Positions 1 through 6,223 are shown, numbered from the stretch's first letter. The stretch is 9,695 nucleotides of DNA from CAZUCD01 sp964618855 (GCA_964618855.1 CAZUCD010000143.1:1-9695), one strand, 5' to 3'. Notes: generated from the sequence alone by a model not told the origin. Numbers and translations: made by a program.

Positions 1-550
1 GGAACACCCCCACGTTCTCCGGGGGGTGCTTGGCGATGGCGCGGGCCATGCCGAGGATGACCGCGACGCCGCTGGCCCCGTCGTTTGCCCCCGGCACCGG
101 AAGGTTGCGCTCGGCCGGCGGGGACGCGGGTGCGTCCGCATAGGGCCTCGTGTCGTAGTGCGCGCTGAAAAACAGCCGCCGTGGACGCTCGGTCTTCCAC
201 CGCGCAACCACGTTATAGATCGGAATCTGTCGCCGGAGCAGCGCAGGCGTCCAGGTGCCTCCCTCCCAAACTTCGACCTGCCATCCCGCCGCCGTCAGTT
301 CCTTCACCATCCACTCGATCTGGCGCCCGTGGGCCTTCGAGCCCGGGATGCGCGCCCCAAAGGAGAGCTGCTTTTCGACGTCCAGCATCGTGTGCGGACC
401 GTCAAAGGCCGCGGCGAGCGGGGAGAGCCCCGCCGTGTTCACCGCCGTCCCCGCCGCCGCTGGCGAAGGTTCCGGCACCGGATCCCCTCCGTGCGAGGAA
501 ATCGCCAGAGAGGCTATGCAAAACGTGGCGAGGAATCTGCGAAGGTTCAT
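1..550 (-). CDS. Secreted M28-family, glutaminyl-peptide cyclotransferase-like enzyme (C-terminus beyond window)
   Basis: Reading the minus strand from ATG 550-548 gives 183 residues running off the left edge, so the C-terminal part is missing. Residues 1-21 look like a signal peptide (MNLRR, then a hydrophobic stretch ending near SSHG), so the protein is probably exported. The family signature is clear. FGARIPGSKAHGRQ (64-77) is the usual N-terminal motif, and FFSAHYDTRPYAD (127-139) carries the first zinc-ligand histidine, H131. GANDGASGVAV (154-164) carries the bridging aspartate, D157. The HYDTRP...GANDGASGV spacing is that of bacterial type II glutaminyl cyclases, which convert N-terminal Gln to pyroglutamate, more than of broad aminopeptidases. 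The remaining metal ligands lie outside the window, so aminopeptidase activity cannot be excluded. No convincing Shine-Dalgarno precedes the start. The gene is divergent from the secreted protein at 858. Confidence 0.9.
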   Translation of the reverse strand, partial: MNLRRFLATFCIASLAISSHGGDPVPEPSPAAAGTAVNTAGLSPLAAAFDGPHTMLDVEKQLSFGARIPGSKAHGRQIEWMVKELTAAGWQVEVWEGGTWTPALLRRQIPIYNVVARWKTERPRRLFFSAHYDTRPYADAPASPPAERNLPVPGANDGASGVAVILGMARAIAKHPPENVGVF

Positions 551-697
551 GGAGGGCGTCGACTTTCCGAGTCTCGGACAGCCGAGCCCCTGGGTGCGGC
601 ACTCGGGTACGGGGGGAACCGTGGCACGCGATTGGGGGGCCTTGGCCCCGGGGGGGGCGCGTACCGCCGCCCCGGTCTGGTGGAAACTGTCAAAGAC

Positions 698-716
698 GGG
701 CGGCGGGACGCCGCCC
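698..716. repeat. Strong GC hairpin in divergent spacer
   Basis: GGGCGGCG (698-705) and CGCCGCCC (709-716) form a perfect 8-bp stem with a 3-base GGA loop. No T-tract follows and no gene ends just upstream on either strand, so a terminator is unlikely. If transcribed as part of the leader of the gene at 858 it could affect that RNA. Its function is unknown. Confidence 0.4.
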
Positions 717-753
717 CCCCCACCCGATTCAGGGACCAAGACCAAGGACCTGC

Positions 754-777
754 TCTTCCCGAACCCCGATTCCCGAT
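754..777. repeat. Degenerate heptanucleotide repeat (GATTCCC type)
   Basis: Three consecutive 7-base units, TCTTCCC, GAACCCC and GATTCCC, are followed by GAT. The core GATTCCCGAT (768-777) recurs exactly at 3541-3550 in the other divergent spacer. Both copies lie between genes, so this looks like a non-coding repeat family of this genome. Confidence 0.45.
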
Positions 778-857
778 CATGGCGGGGTTTTGGCTTTCCT
801 CCATGGGGCCGCATGGGGTTTCATGCCGCAAATCCGCCCCGCAAGAGGATTGGGTAC

Positions 858-1769
858 ATGCGCCACCTGTTGATCGCCACGACCACCGCGCTCATCCTCT
901 CTGCGCCCTCATGCGCGCGGGCCGACTTCCTTGGGGGGGTGGGGACGTACTTCAAGGACCGTTTCCACGACCTTCTGGACGTGGCGCGGCTGCGCGGCGG
1001 CATCCCGGAGGAAGGCAAGGGCATCGGCGCCAAGGCGAAGGTGACCAGCCTTGCCCAAGTCGGATATGTGCAGTTCCGCGGCAAGATGGCGGGGATGGAG
1101 CGGCGTGCCCTCGGAATCACCGCCGAGCGCCGCAGCGAGGGGGGGATTTCCCTCCTCTACGCCAGCAGCAATGAAATGCGGCCCTTTGCCGGGAACAGCT
1201 TCCTCCGCGCGGATTCAGCGTGGTCCGAAGCCGAGGACCGCCGCATCATCCGCAACCTGCCGTACTGGGACGACGGACGCCGGCGCTTCCTTGGTGTGGG
1301 CGCCGAGGTCGCCACGCCGATCCTCGCCCTCGACGCAGGTGTCTATCCGGAGGAGGCGCTCGACTTCGTGCTCGGATGGGTCGGAATCGACATCTACGAC
1401 GACGACGAGTTGTTCATCGAGGACTTCGGGGGCCGCGATGACCTGCGCGACCCGTCCACTCCGCGCCGCCCCGATCCGAAGGCACCCTTCCGCGCCAAGC
1501 GGGCCGCGCTCCAGGAGTACGACGAGCGCATGAAGGTGGAGGAGGTCCTCGCCGGGGAGCCCATGGCACTGGAGGTCGAGGGCGAGCCCGCCGACGCGAC
1601 CCCGCCCCCGGCCCCGCCACCATCGGCCGAGCCCAAGCCCGAGCCCCCCGCTCCGACCCCTCCCGCCCCGAGCGCGGAGGATGACAAGCCCGGGATCGGC
1701 TCCCGCCCCCCCGGATCCATCTCGGACGCCGACGCCGACCGCGCGCTCGGGATCGCGTCCCTGCACTGA
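858..1769 (+). CDS. Secreted protein of unknown function with proline-rich C-terminal tail
   Basis: I do not recognise this 303-residue protein by name. The ATG at 858 is chosen because AAGAGGA (843-849) lies 8 bases upstream and a signal peptide follows at once (MRHLLIATTTALILSAPSCARA, likely cut after ARA at residue 22). The mature region starts with FLGGVGTYFKDRFHDLLDV (24-42), with GAKAKVTSLAQVGY at 57-70 and ALDFVLGWVGIDIYDDDE at 167-184. This pattern (a 'FxDRxxDxxD' opening, a LAQVG segment, then a 'DFxxGxxGIDI' block) resembles uncharacterised secreted or outer-membrane-associated proteins of diderm bacteria, from memory only. Residues about 245-272 are rich in Pro, Ala and Glu and look disordered, perhaps a wall- or periplasm-spanning linker. 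The frame stays open upstream of 858, but that part is antisense to the M28 gene and lacks a start signal. A bidirectional terminator follows. Confidence 0.85.
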   Translation: MRHLLIATTTALILSAPSCARADFLGGVGTYFKDRFHDLLDVARLRGGIPEEGKGIGAKAKVTSLAQVGYVQFRGKMAGMERRALGITAERRSEGGISLLYASSNEMRPFAGNSFLRADSAWSEAEDRRIIRNLPYWDDGRRRFLGVGAEVATPILALDAGVYPEEALDFVLGWVGIDIYDDDELFIEDFGGRDDLRDPSTPRRPDPKAPFRAKRAALQEYDERMKVEEVLAGEPMALEVEGEPADATPPPAPPPSAEPKPEPPAPTPPAPSAEDDKPGIGSRPPGSISDADADRALGIASLH

Positions 1770-1799
1770 CTTCCACTGTGATGGACATCCAGAAAAGCA

Positions 1800-1831
1800 A
1801 AACCGGGGGAGAGTCGCCTCTCCCCCGGTTT
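1800..1831. terminator. Bidirectional intrinsic terminator
   Basis: A perfect 14-bp stem, AAACCGGGGGAGAG (1800-1813) with CTCTCCCCCGGTTT (1818-1831), closes on a TCGC loop. On the plus strand it is followed by CGTTTTG; on the minus strand the stem runs into TGCTTTTC. It lies between the stop of the plus gene (1769) and that of the minus gene (1858), so it can end transcription from both sides. Confidence 0.85.
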
Positions 1832-1857
1832 CGTTTTGCGCGGAGCCGTGACGGCGC

Positions 1858-3351
1858 TCAGTCGTACGACTCCCAGGCCTGAACCGAGGCCGGCGCAGCC
1901 GTCCCGACGAGAGTGACGTTGTCGTAGCTCGCCGTCGAGGTGTTGCCGGTGCTGTGGTTGCGGATGCAGAACCTGAAGTTGTTGAGGTTGAGCGACCCCT
2001 GAAGCGCGAGCCCCGGCGCCATGGCGGACTTGGTGGTGGTGCCATCGGTGCCTGTCGCCGTCGCGTGGATGTGGTTCGTCGCGAAGTCGATGGAGAACTC
2101 GACCGGGACCCAGGAGCCCTTCGCGAATCCGCCGGCGTCCGCGTAGTTGTAGAGGGGCATGGTAATCGTCGCGCCACCGGTTCCGTTCCCCTCGCCCGTG
2201 CCGAGGATCACGACATTGACACCCGTGTCGGTGTACTCGATGCCGCCGACGCTGGAGTACTGGCCCGTCCCGGTGTTGAAGTGCTGGCTGATGATGCGGC
2301 CCTTCGTCCCAGCCACGGTCGACTCGACGTTCAGGCGCATGCCGAAGCTGTAGGTCGCGGGCACCTCGCCCCCGGGGACGATGACGGCGGGGCTGTAGAC
2401 GCGGTCCTGCACGCTGTTCTCGTCGTGCGTGTCCACGATGCGCAGCCAACGGGTGGAGCCCGCCGCCTGGTTCGGCGCCGCGGCCGGCGCAGCCGAAATC
2501 GACGCAACGTAGTTGTTCGGATCATTCGTCACGATGGACCAGTTCTGGAATGCAAGGTCCACGGAGGCGTCGAGCGCGGCCATCTCGAAGGCCTCGTCAC
2601 CCGTGGGCCACGTGAGCGCCGTTGCGCGCGGACGGAAGGCCACGTCCCCCCGCATCGTACTGGGGTGGAAGCTGCACCGGTAGCCGGGCGCCTGCGCGAC
2701 CGTACCGTTCATCAGGTCCGCGAACCCGGGGACCAGCGTGAACTCGACGAAGTTGGTCCCCTCCGTCCAGTCGAGTCCAGCAAACCCCTCGCTCGGGGCG
2801 GTGAAGGGCCCCTGGGTCGCCAGCGCGGTGTCGCTCGAGAACGACGCCGCCTTGGCGATCACCTCGAACGGATGCGCGTCCGGGCAGTCCACCCGGTAGC
2901 GCCGGCCGATCTCCAGGTTCAGCGTCGGGTTGTTCGTCCCCGTCGTCCCGATGGATGAAGGGGAGACCGCCGTGAGCTGGTAGAAGCTCGATCCGATCGC
3001 GGTGAGGGTGAACGACTCGTCAAACGCGCGGGGCCCGCCACCATGGCGCTGCACCTCGATCCTGTCCGCCGCGTAAGACCATCCGTTCGCCCCGAGGCAA
3101 CCGGTCGCCTTGAGCTGCTCGCCGATCCCGATGTCGCCCGGGTTCACCGGATTGCCGTCCAGGTCCTCGATCTCGGTCGATCCGTTGTAGGTCACCGGCC
3201 AGCAGGAGATGTAGAGCGTGCTGTTCGGCAGGTCCGCGAAGGCGAGGGCGCCCTCGCGCACGTCGCTGCATTGGGCCCTCGCGCCCGTCGTGACGGCCGT
3301 CGCAGCGACCAACGCAAGCGCGGCAACCGCCGTGGAAAAGTGATGCCTCAT
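1858..3351 (-). CDS. Secreted cupredoxin-domain protein with jelly-roll-like C-terminal half
   Basis: This 497-residue protein starts at ATG 3351, preceded by GAAGGAG (3365-3359) at 7 bases. Residues 1-26 are a signal peptide, likely cut after ARA. A segment of uncertain fold follows (27-120, Cys 28, 50, 85). Residues about 121-240 carry a blue-copper pattern: NPTLNLEIGRRYRVD (141-155), AHPFEV with H160, then GYRCSFHPSTMRG with C226, H229 and M233. A His followed by C-x2-H-x3-M matches the type 1 copper ligand set of plastocyanin/pseudoazurin-like proteins, with a spacing between those of pseudoazurin and amicyanin. Residues about 245-497 are beta-rich, with many Thr, Gly, Asn and aromatic residues (WLRIVDTHD, FGMRLNVES, WVPVEFSIDF, NFRFCIRN). 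They resemble concanavalin A/LamG-type jelly rolls, which often bind glycans. No membrane anchor or sorting signal is visible at the C-terminus. Copper binding is inferred from the ligand pattern; glycan binding is more speculative. The gene is divergent from the sigma-factor operon. Confidence 0.85.
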   Translation of the reverse strand: MRHHFSTAVAALALVAATAVTTGARAQCSDVREGALAFADLPNSTLYISCWPVTYNGSTEIEDLDGNPVNPGDIGIGEQLKATGCLGANGWSYAADRIEVQRHGGGPRAFDESFTLTAIGSSFYQLTAVSPSSIGTTGTNNPTLNLEIGRRYRVDCPDAHPFEVIAKAASFSSDTALATQGPFTAPSEGFAGLDWTEGTNFVEFTLVPGFADLMNGTVAQAPGYRCSFHPSTMRGDVAFRPRATALTWPTGDEAFEMAALDASVDLAFQNWSIVTNDPNNYVASISAAPAAAPNQAAGSTRWLRIVDTHDENSVQDRVYSPAVIVPGGEVPATYSFGMRLNVESTVAGTKGRIISQHFNTGTGQYSSVGGIEYTDTGVNVVILGTGEGNGTGGATITMPLYNYADAGGFAKGSWVPVEFSIDFATNHIHATATGTDGTTTKSAMAPGLALQGSLNLNNFRFCIRNHSTGNTSTASYDNVTLVGTAAPASVQAWESYD

Positions 3352-3417
3352 GTACCTGCTCCTTCGAGAAGCGGCCCTGCGGGCCGCGGAGAATCGTCGT
3401 GCACAGGCGTCCAGCCC

Positions 3418-3449
3418 TGTCCATGCCCCGAGCGCGCACCAATGTTACA
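3418..3449 (-). promoter_or_regulatory. Candidate ECF-type promoter for the cupredoxin gene
   Basis: On the minus strand TGTAAC (3449-3444) is followed after exactly 18 bases by CATGGACA (3425-3418), 66 bases before the cupredoxin ATG. TGTAAC resembles -35 elements of several ECF sigma factors (the Bacillus SigX -35 is TGTAAC). The -10-like block is not a standard ECF or SigA element. The case rests on the mirror copy at 3462-3493. Confidence 0.5.
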
Positions 3450-3469
3450 GCCATCGACACTTGTAACAT
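3442..3469. repeat. Inverted repeat ATGTTACA-N12-TGTAACAT
   Basis: The two 8-base arms (3442-3449 and 3462-3469) are perfectly complementary and face outward as the TGTAAC blocks of the two candidate promoters. The same axis (between 3455 and 3456) also relates TGTCCATG (3418-3425) to CATGGACA (3486-3493). An alternative reading is an operator for a dimeric repressor or activator serving both genes. Confidence 0.6.
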
Positions 3470-3493
3470 GTCGACCCCCCACCATCATGGACA
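3462..3493 (+). promoter_or_regulatory. Candidate ECF-type promoter for the sigma-FecR-pseudopilin operon
   Basis: TGTAAC (3462-3467), an 18-base spacer, then CATGGACA (3486-3493), identical in both blocks and in spacing to the minus-strand copy. It lies 69 bases before the ATG of the sigma gene. If it is recognised by the sigma factor it precedes, the operon is autoregulated. Confidence 0.5.
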
Positions 3494-3533
3494 ACCAAGG
3501 AATCGCCGCCCGTCCGAACCGCCCCCCACCCTC

Positions 3534-3561
3534 CATTTCCGATTCCCGATTCCCCATCCCC
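3534..3561. repeat. Heptanucleotide tandem repeat (GATTCCC type) upstream of the sigma gene
   Basis: Four 7-base units in a row: CATTTCC, GATTCCC, GATTCCC, CATCCCC, followed by GATGATCCC. The core GATTCCCGAT is shared with 768-777. The ATG at 3563 sits at the edge of this repeat, which makes it a doubtful natural start codon. Confidence 0.55.
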
Positions 3562-3562
3562 G

Positions 3563-4270
3563 ATGATCCCATCCCTAGCATTCCCCCTTGCCATCGGCGC
3601 CCCCCGCGGGCTCCTCCCTTCGGCGCCGGACCGAGTGACGCCCACGGGGATCGCCTTGGAATCGTCTGGGGAACATCGCCGCGACGCGGAAGAACGGGAC
3701 CTGCCCGACGCGGGCACATTCGAGCGCTTCCGCTCGGGGGACCCCCAGGCACTGCACGAGATCGTGCGGCTCTACCATGCGCGCGTGATCGGATTCGCGA
3801 AGCTCTTCGCGGGCAGGCGGGAAATCGCCGAGGAGGTCGCCCAGGAGGTGTTCGTCGAGACCTGGCACGGCCGCGCCAGGATTCACTCCCCTGCGGCGCT
3901 TCGCCCGTGGATGTTCACCCTCGCCAAGCGGCTGGCCCTGCGCGAGACGAGGCGGCGGAGCCACTCCGCCGAGGTGATTCTCGCGCACGAGGACCTCGAG
4001 GCGCTCGCCCCGCAGGTTTCAGGCGGCCAGCGCGACGGCTTGCGCGCCACGGACGTCGCCGCGATACTTTCCGGCGCCATGAACAGCCTCTCGGATCGAG
4101 ACCGCGACCTGGTGACGATGCGCTACTTCGGCGGGCTGTCCATCAAGGAACTGGCGGAGCACTTCTCGATGCCAATCGGCAGCGTGGGCACAACCATCTC
4201 GAGGGCGCTCGTCCGCATGCGGCGCGAGATCGAGGCGCGCGGGCTCGCGCCGGAGGACCTCCTGCCATGA
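3563..4270 (+). CDS. RNA polymerase ECF sigma factor (sigma-70 family)
   Basis: 235 residues if read from ATG 3563. Sigma region 2 spans about residues 53-131 (FERFRSGDPQALHEIV, then EIAEEVAQEVFVETW at 88-101), the core-binding and -10-recognition part. Region 4 spans about 167-224, with LSDRDRDLVTMRYFGGLSIKE and a helix-turn-helix ending in SVGTTISRALVRMRR, which recognises -35 elements. There is no region 1.1 or 3, as expected for the ECF class. The start is uncertain. ATG 3563 lies at the edge of a heptamer repeat and has no Shine-Dalgarno, and residues 1-45 match nothing in the family. GTG 3635 or TTG 3656 (GGGGA 5 bases upstream) would give a more usual length near 204-211. The stop overlaps the ATG of the FecR gene by four bases, implying translational coupling and a sigma/regulator pair. 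Confidence 0.92.
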   Translation: MIPSLAFPLAIGAPRGLLPSAPDRVTPTGIALESSGEHRRDAEERDLPDAGTFERFRSGDPQALHEIVRLYHARVIGFAKLFAGRREIAEEVAQEVFVETWHGRARIHSPAALRPWMFTLAKRLALRETRRRSHSAEVILAHEDLEALAPQVSGGQRDGLRATDVAAILSGAMNSLSDRDRDLVTMRYFGGLSIKELAEHFSMPIGSVGTTISRALVRMRREIEARGLAPEDLLP

Positions 4271-5046
4271 ACGAACCCAACAGCGACCCTGCGATGGACC
4301 GGGCGCTGCGGCGTGTGGCCGCGGCGACAATCGAGGGTTCGCGCCCGGACGAACGGACGTTTCTCGCCGGGGTGGAGGAGCGCCTCGCCGCCCCCCGGCA
4401 CGCCGACGCCGCACGCGTCCTCCCCGTTGCGAACCGGACCATGGCCCGCGCGCTTTCCGTGGCGGCGGCCGTCCTTGTCCTGGGCGCCACGGCGGCCGGG
4501 CTGTGGAGCTACACCCGACCCGCGGCCGTCGTCGCATTCCAGACCGCAGCCATCTCCTCCACGACAGACCTGGCCCGCGGCGCGCGCCTGGAATCCCACG
4601 CCGGAGAACGAGCGATACTTAGCCTCGACGGGCGCCGCATCGTGATGCATATGAATGAATCAACCAGCCTGCGGATCAAGTCCGCGGGCGAGGTCGAGCT
4701 GGAGGACGGCGAGATCTGGTGCGACGTGCGGCCCAACTCGGGCAGGTTCGTCGTCACCACGCCCCACGGCACCGTGACGGTCACCGGCACGAAGTTCGGC
4801 GTCACCACGGCGCCGATCGGCGCGCGGGTCCAACTGCTCGAGGGTGCTGTGCGCTTCGAGCACGGGGACTGGCAGGCAGGCCTCATTCCAGGGGCGGAAG
4901 CCTGCATCGGGACGGCACCGGGGGAGAAACCCTCCGTCAGCCCCGACCGCGTGAAGGAGCTCCCCACGTGGGCGAACGAACTGCTTGCGAAAGCGGCCGC
5001 CGAGGCCACGGCCAAGTACTACCCCTCCGGCGCGCCGGGCAAATGA
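4267..5046 (+). CDS. FecR-domain single-pass membrane protein, probable regulator of the sigma factor
   Basis: 259 residues, starting at ATG 4267 inside the sigma stop (ATGA overlap). Residues 1-60 are hydrophilic and presumably cytoplasmic. Residues 62-82 (ALSVAAAVLVLGATAAGLWSY region) form one membrane segment. Residues about 95-200 are a FecR domain: LARGARLES, GERAILSLDGRRIV, then VELEDGEIWCDV, FVVTTPHGTVTVTGTKFGV and VQLLEGAVRF, in the usual order. In FecI/FecR systems this domain sits in the periplasm and passes an envelope signal to the partner sigma factor. The N-terminal part has no tryptophan and does not show the W-containing FecR N-terminal motif, so how it would contact the sigma factor is unclear. 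No TonB-dependent receptor is encoded nearby. The gene's stop overlaps the pseudopilin start by four bases. Confidence 0.88.
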   Translation: MNEPNSDPAMDRALRRVAAATIEGSRPDERTFLAGVEERLAAPRHADAARVLPVANRTMARALSVAAAVLVLGATAAGLWSYTRPAAVVAFQTAAISSTTDLARGARLESHAGERAILSLDGRRIVMHMNESTSLRIKSAGEVELEDGEIWCDVRPNSGRFVVTTPHGTVTVTGTKFGVTTAPIGARVQLLEGAVRFEHGDWQAGLIPGAEACIGTAPGEKPSVSPDRVKELPTWANELLAKAAAEATAKYYPSGAPGK

Positions 5047-5786
5047 CCGAAGGAACACAGGGCATCGCGGACAGCATGGAAACCGAGCAAGCCACCCACC
5101 GCCCCCTCCCGCGACCGGGGCGCAGCCGTGCGTTCACGCTCATCGAACTCCTGATCGTCGTATCCATCCTGGCCATCCTCGCAGCCATCGCCGTCCCGAA
5201 CTTCCTAGAGGCGCAGGTCCGTGCAAAGATCACCGCCGCGAAGGCGAACCTCCGCACGACCGGCAGCGCCCTGGAGGCGTACCGGGTGGACAACAGCGAC
5301 TATCCACACGCCGTTCCCGTCGTGCCGGAGGACCCCCTGGCCCTCCTTTGCTCGCAGCAACTGCGCGCGCTCACCACGCCCATCGCCTACATGACCTCGA
5401 CATCGTCCATGCGCGACCCCTTCGGCACCGCGCGCCTGTACTCGCTCCTCCAGGCCCCGGGTCCCCCCGGTGGCGTCGGGGAGACCGACGTCCTCTTTCC
5501 CCCGAACGAACACCGGTCCCTCCTGTACTACCACTACGCATCCACCTCGCACCGCCTGGCGGCGCCATGGATAGACGCCCCGGGCCACGCCCTCATTTCC
5601 ATCGGGCCCGACCGCAAGGATTCGCTCGGAGCGTACAGCCACATTGACGGGGACCAGTTCCGCTCGGCGTTCCGCTACTCGTTCATCCGCGAGCCCATCT
5701 CGACGATCTACGACCCGACGAATGGCACGGTGAGCGTGGGGGACATCATCTGGCGCTCTCCGAGCCCCGGCGGCCTCGTGAACTGA
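5043..5786 (+). CDS. Type IV pilin-like / type II secretion pseudopilin precursor
   Basis: 247 residues from ATG 5043, which overlaps the FecR stop (ATGA). A second in-frame ATG at 5076 is possible; neither has a strong Shine-Dalgarno. A basic leader (RPGRSRA) ends at residue 30, and the prepilin peptidase site is A30|F31 with Glu at +5 (FTLIE). Alanine rather than the commoner glycine is at -1. Residues 31-51 form the hydrophobic helix, followed by VPNFLEAQVRAKITAAKANL (51-70) and ALEAYRVDNSDYP (76-88). This is the GspG/prepilin-type style with a large globular region (to 247), containing SIGPDRKDS (186-194), seen in many PVC-like bacteria. Product and surface location are expected from the family. 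Its place in a sigma/FecR operon suggests regulated rather than constitutive expression. Confidence 0.9.
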   Translation: MTEGTQGIADSMETEQATHRPLPRPGRSRAFTLIELLIVVSILAILAAIAVPNFLEAQVRAKITAAKANLRTTGSALEAYRVDNSDYPHAVPVVPEDPLALLCSQQLRALTTPIAYMTSTSSMRDPFGTARLYSLLQAPGPPGGVGETDVLFPPNEHRSLLYYHYASTSHRLAAPWIDAPGHALISIGPDRKDSLGAYSHIDGDQFRSAFRYSFIREPISTIYDPTNGTVSVGDIIWRSPSPGGLVN

Positions 5787-5794
5787 GCGGGCCG

Positions 5795-5815
5795 GGCGCC
5801 GGTGCGCGCGGCGCC
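5795..5815. terminator. Possible GC hairpin between convergent genes
   Basis: GGCGCC (5795-5800) and GGCGCC (5810-5815) can pair across a 9-base loop in the 29-base gap between the pseudopilin stop and the PilZ stop. There is no T-tract on either side, so factor-independent termination is doubtful. Confidence 0.25.
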
Positions 5816-6223
5816 TCAGTGAACCTGCTGGCTGGTTTCGGCGCGCGCCACCAGGGCCTCCAGCGCCTCCCGGTACTTGTCCGGCGCCTTCTCGAAGTGC
5901 ACGCCCAGGAAGCAGTGGGACTTCTCCCCCCGGCGGACGTCGTGGTAGTCCAGCCACACGATCCGACCGCGCACCTCGATTTGGCCGTGGTCCTCGAAGT
6001 TGAACACCAGCTTCGTGTGTCGCACGGCCCTGAGCAGCATCACATACAACTGCTTGTCCAACTCATCGACCCGCAGTCGGCAGCCGCTGGTCGAGACGTC
6101 CGTCGAGACGCCGGCGACCTCGCGGATGGAGAACGTTTCCTCGGGAAACAGCAGGTAGACGCGCACGGATATCGGAAACCGGTACCTGGGTTCCGATCTT
6201 CTGTCGTCATGCGGTGAGGGCAT
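5816..6223 (-). CDS. Single-domain PilZ protein, probable c-di-GMP receptor
   Basis: 135 residues. ATG 6223 is chosen because GGAG lies 6 bases upstream and the conserved part begins at once; a longer frame reaching 6517 has no family features in its extra residues. The two c-di-GMP contact motifs are present: RRSEPR (8-13), giving R-x3-R as R9/R13, and DVSTSG (42-47), the DxSxxG motif. RGRIVWLDY (85-93) and FLGVHF (105-110) are also typical of PilZ strands. Family knowledge says such proteins bind c-di-GMP and adjust motility, pili or exopolysaccharide. No output domain is fused, so it must act through a partner. It converges on the pseudopilin gene and diverges from the polyprenyl synthase gene. 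Confidence 0.88.
   Translation of the reverse strand: MPSPHDDRRSEPRYRFPISVRVYLLFPEETFSIREVAGVSTDVSTSGCRLRVDELDKQLYVMLLRAVRHTKLVFNFEDHGQIEVRGRIVWLDYHDVRRGEKSHCFLGVHFEKAPDKYREALEALVARAETSQQVH

Larger units (their letters stand above)
551..857. other. Divergent intergenic spacer with GC hairpins and short repeats
   Basis: This 307-base spacer separates two diverging genes and must hold the promoters of both, but I see no convincing -35/-10 pair on either strand. It contains strong potential hairpins: GGGGCC-TT-GGCCCC at 636-649 and GGGCGGCG-GGA-CGCCGCCC at 698-716. It also has a degenerate heptanucleotide repeat at 754-777 and two copies of CATGGGG, 10 bases apart, at 802-808 and 812-818. Open frames cross it, but they lack a start signal and family features. 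Confidence 0.6.

Noticed and set aside
688..693. Perfect TTGACA on the minus strand upstream of the M28 gene
   Set aside because: No acceptable -10 element is found 16-18 bases downstream, only GC-rich sequence.
802..818. Two CATGGGG copies 10 bases apart before the gene at 858
   Set aside because: They are short and compositionally likely, with no third copy or palindrome; too weak to call an operator.
255..857. Open frame upstream of and in phase with the secreted protein gene, giving a 504-residue product
   Set aside because: It is antisense to the clear M28 gene up to 550. The ATG at 858 has a good ribosome site and begins a signal peptide.
1215..2449. Two overlapping minus-strand frames spanning the convergent gene ends
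   Set aside because: They run through a strong terminator and oppose or overlap two supported genes; their composition is low-complexity Arg/Ser/Gly.
3043..4266. Open frame in phase with the FecR gene, giving a 667-residue product
   Set aside because: It overlaps the cupredoxin gene in antisense and the sigma gene in another frame. Its composition is Arg/Pro/Ala-rich shadow, and ATG 4267 is coupled to the sigma stop.
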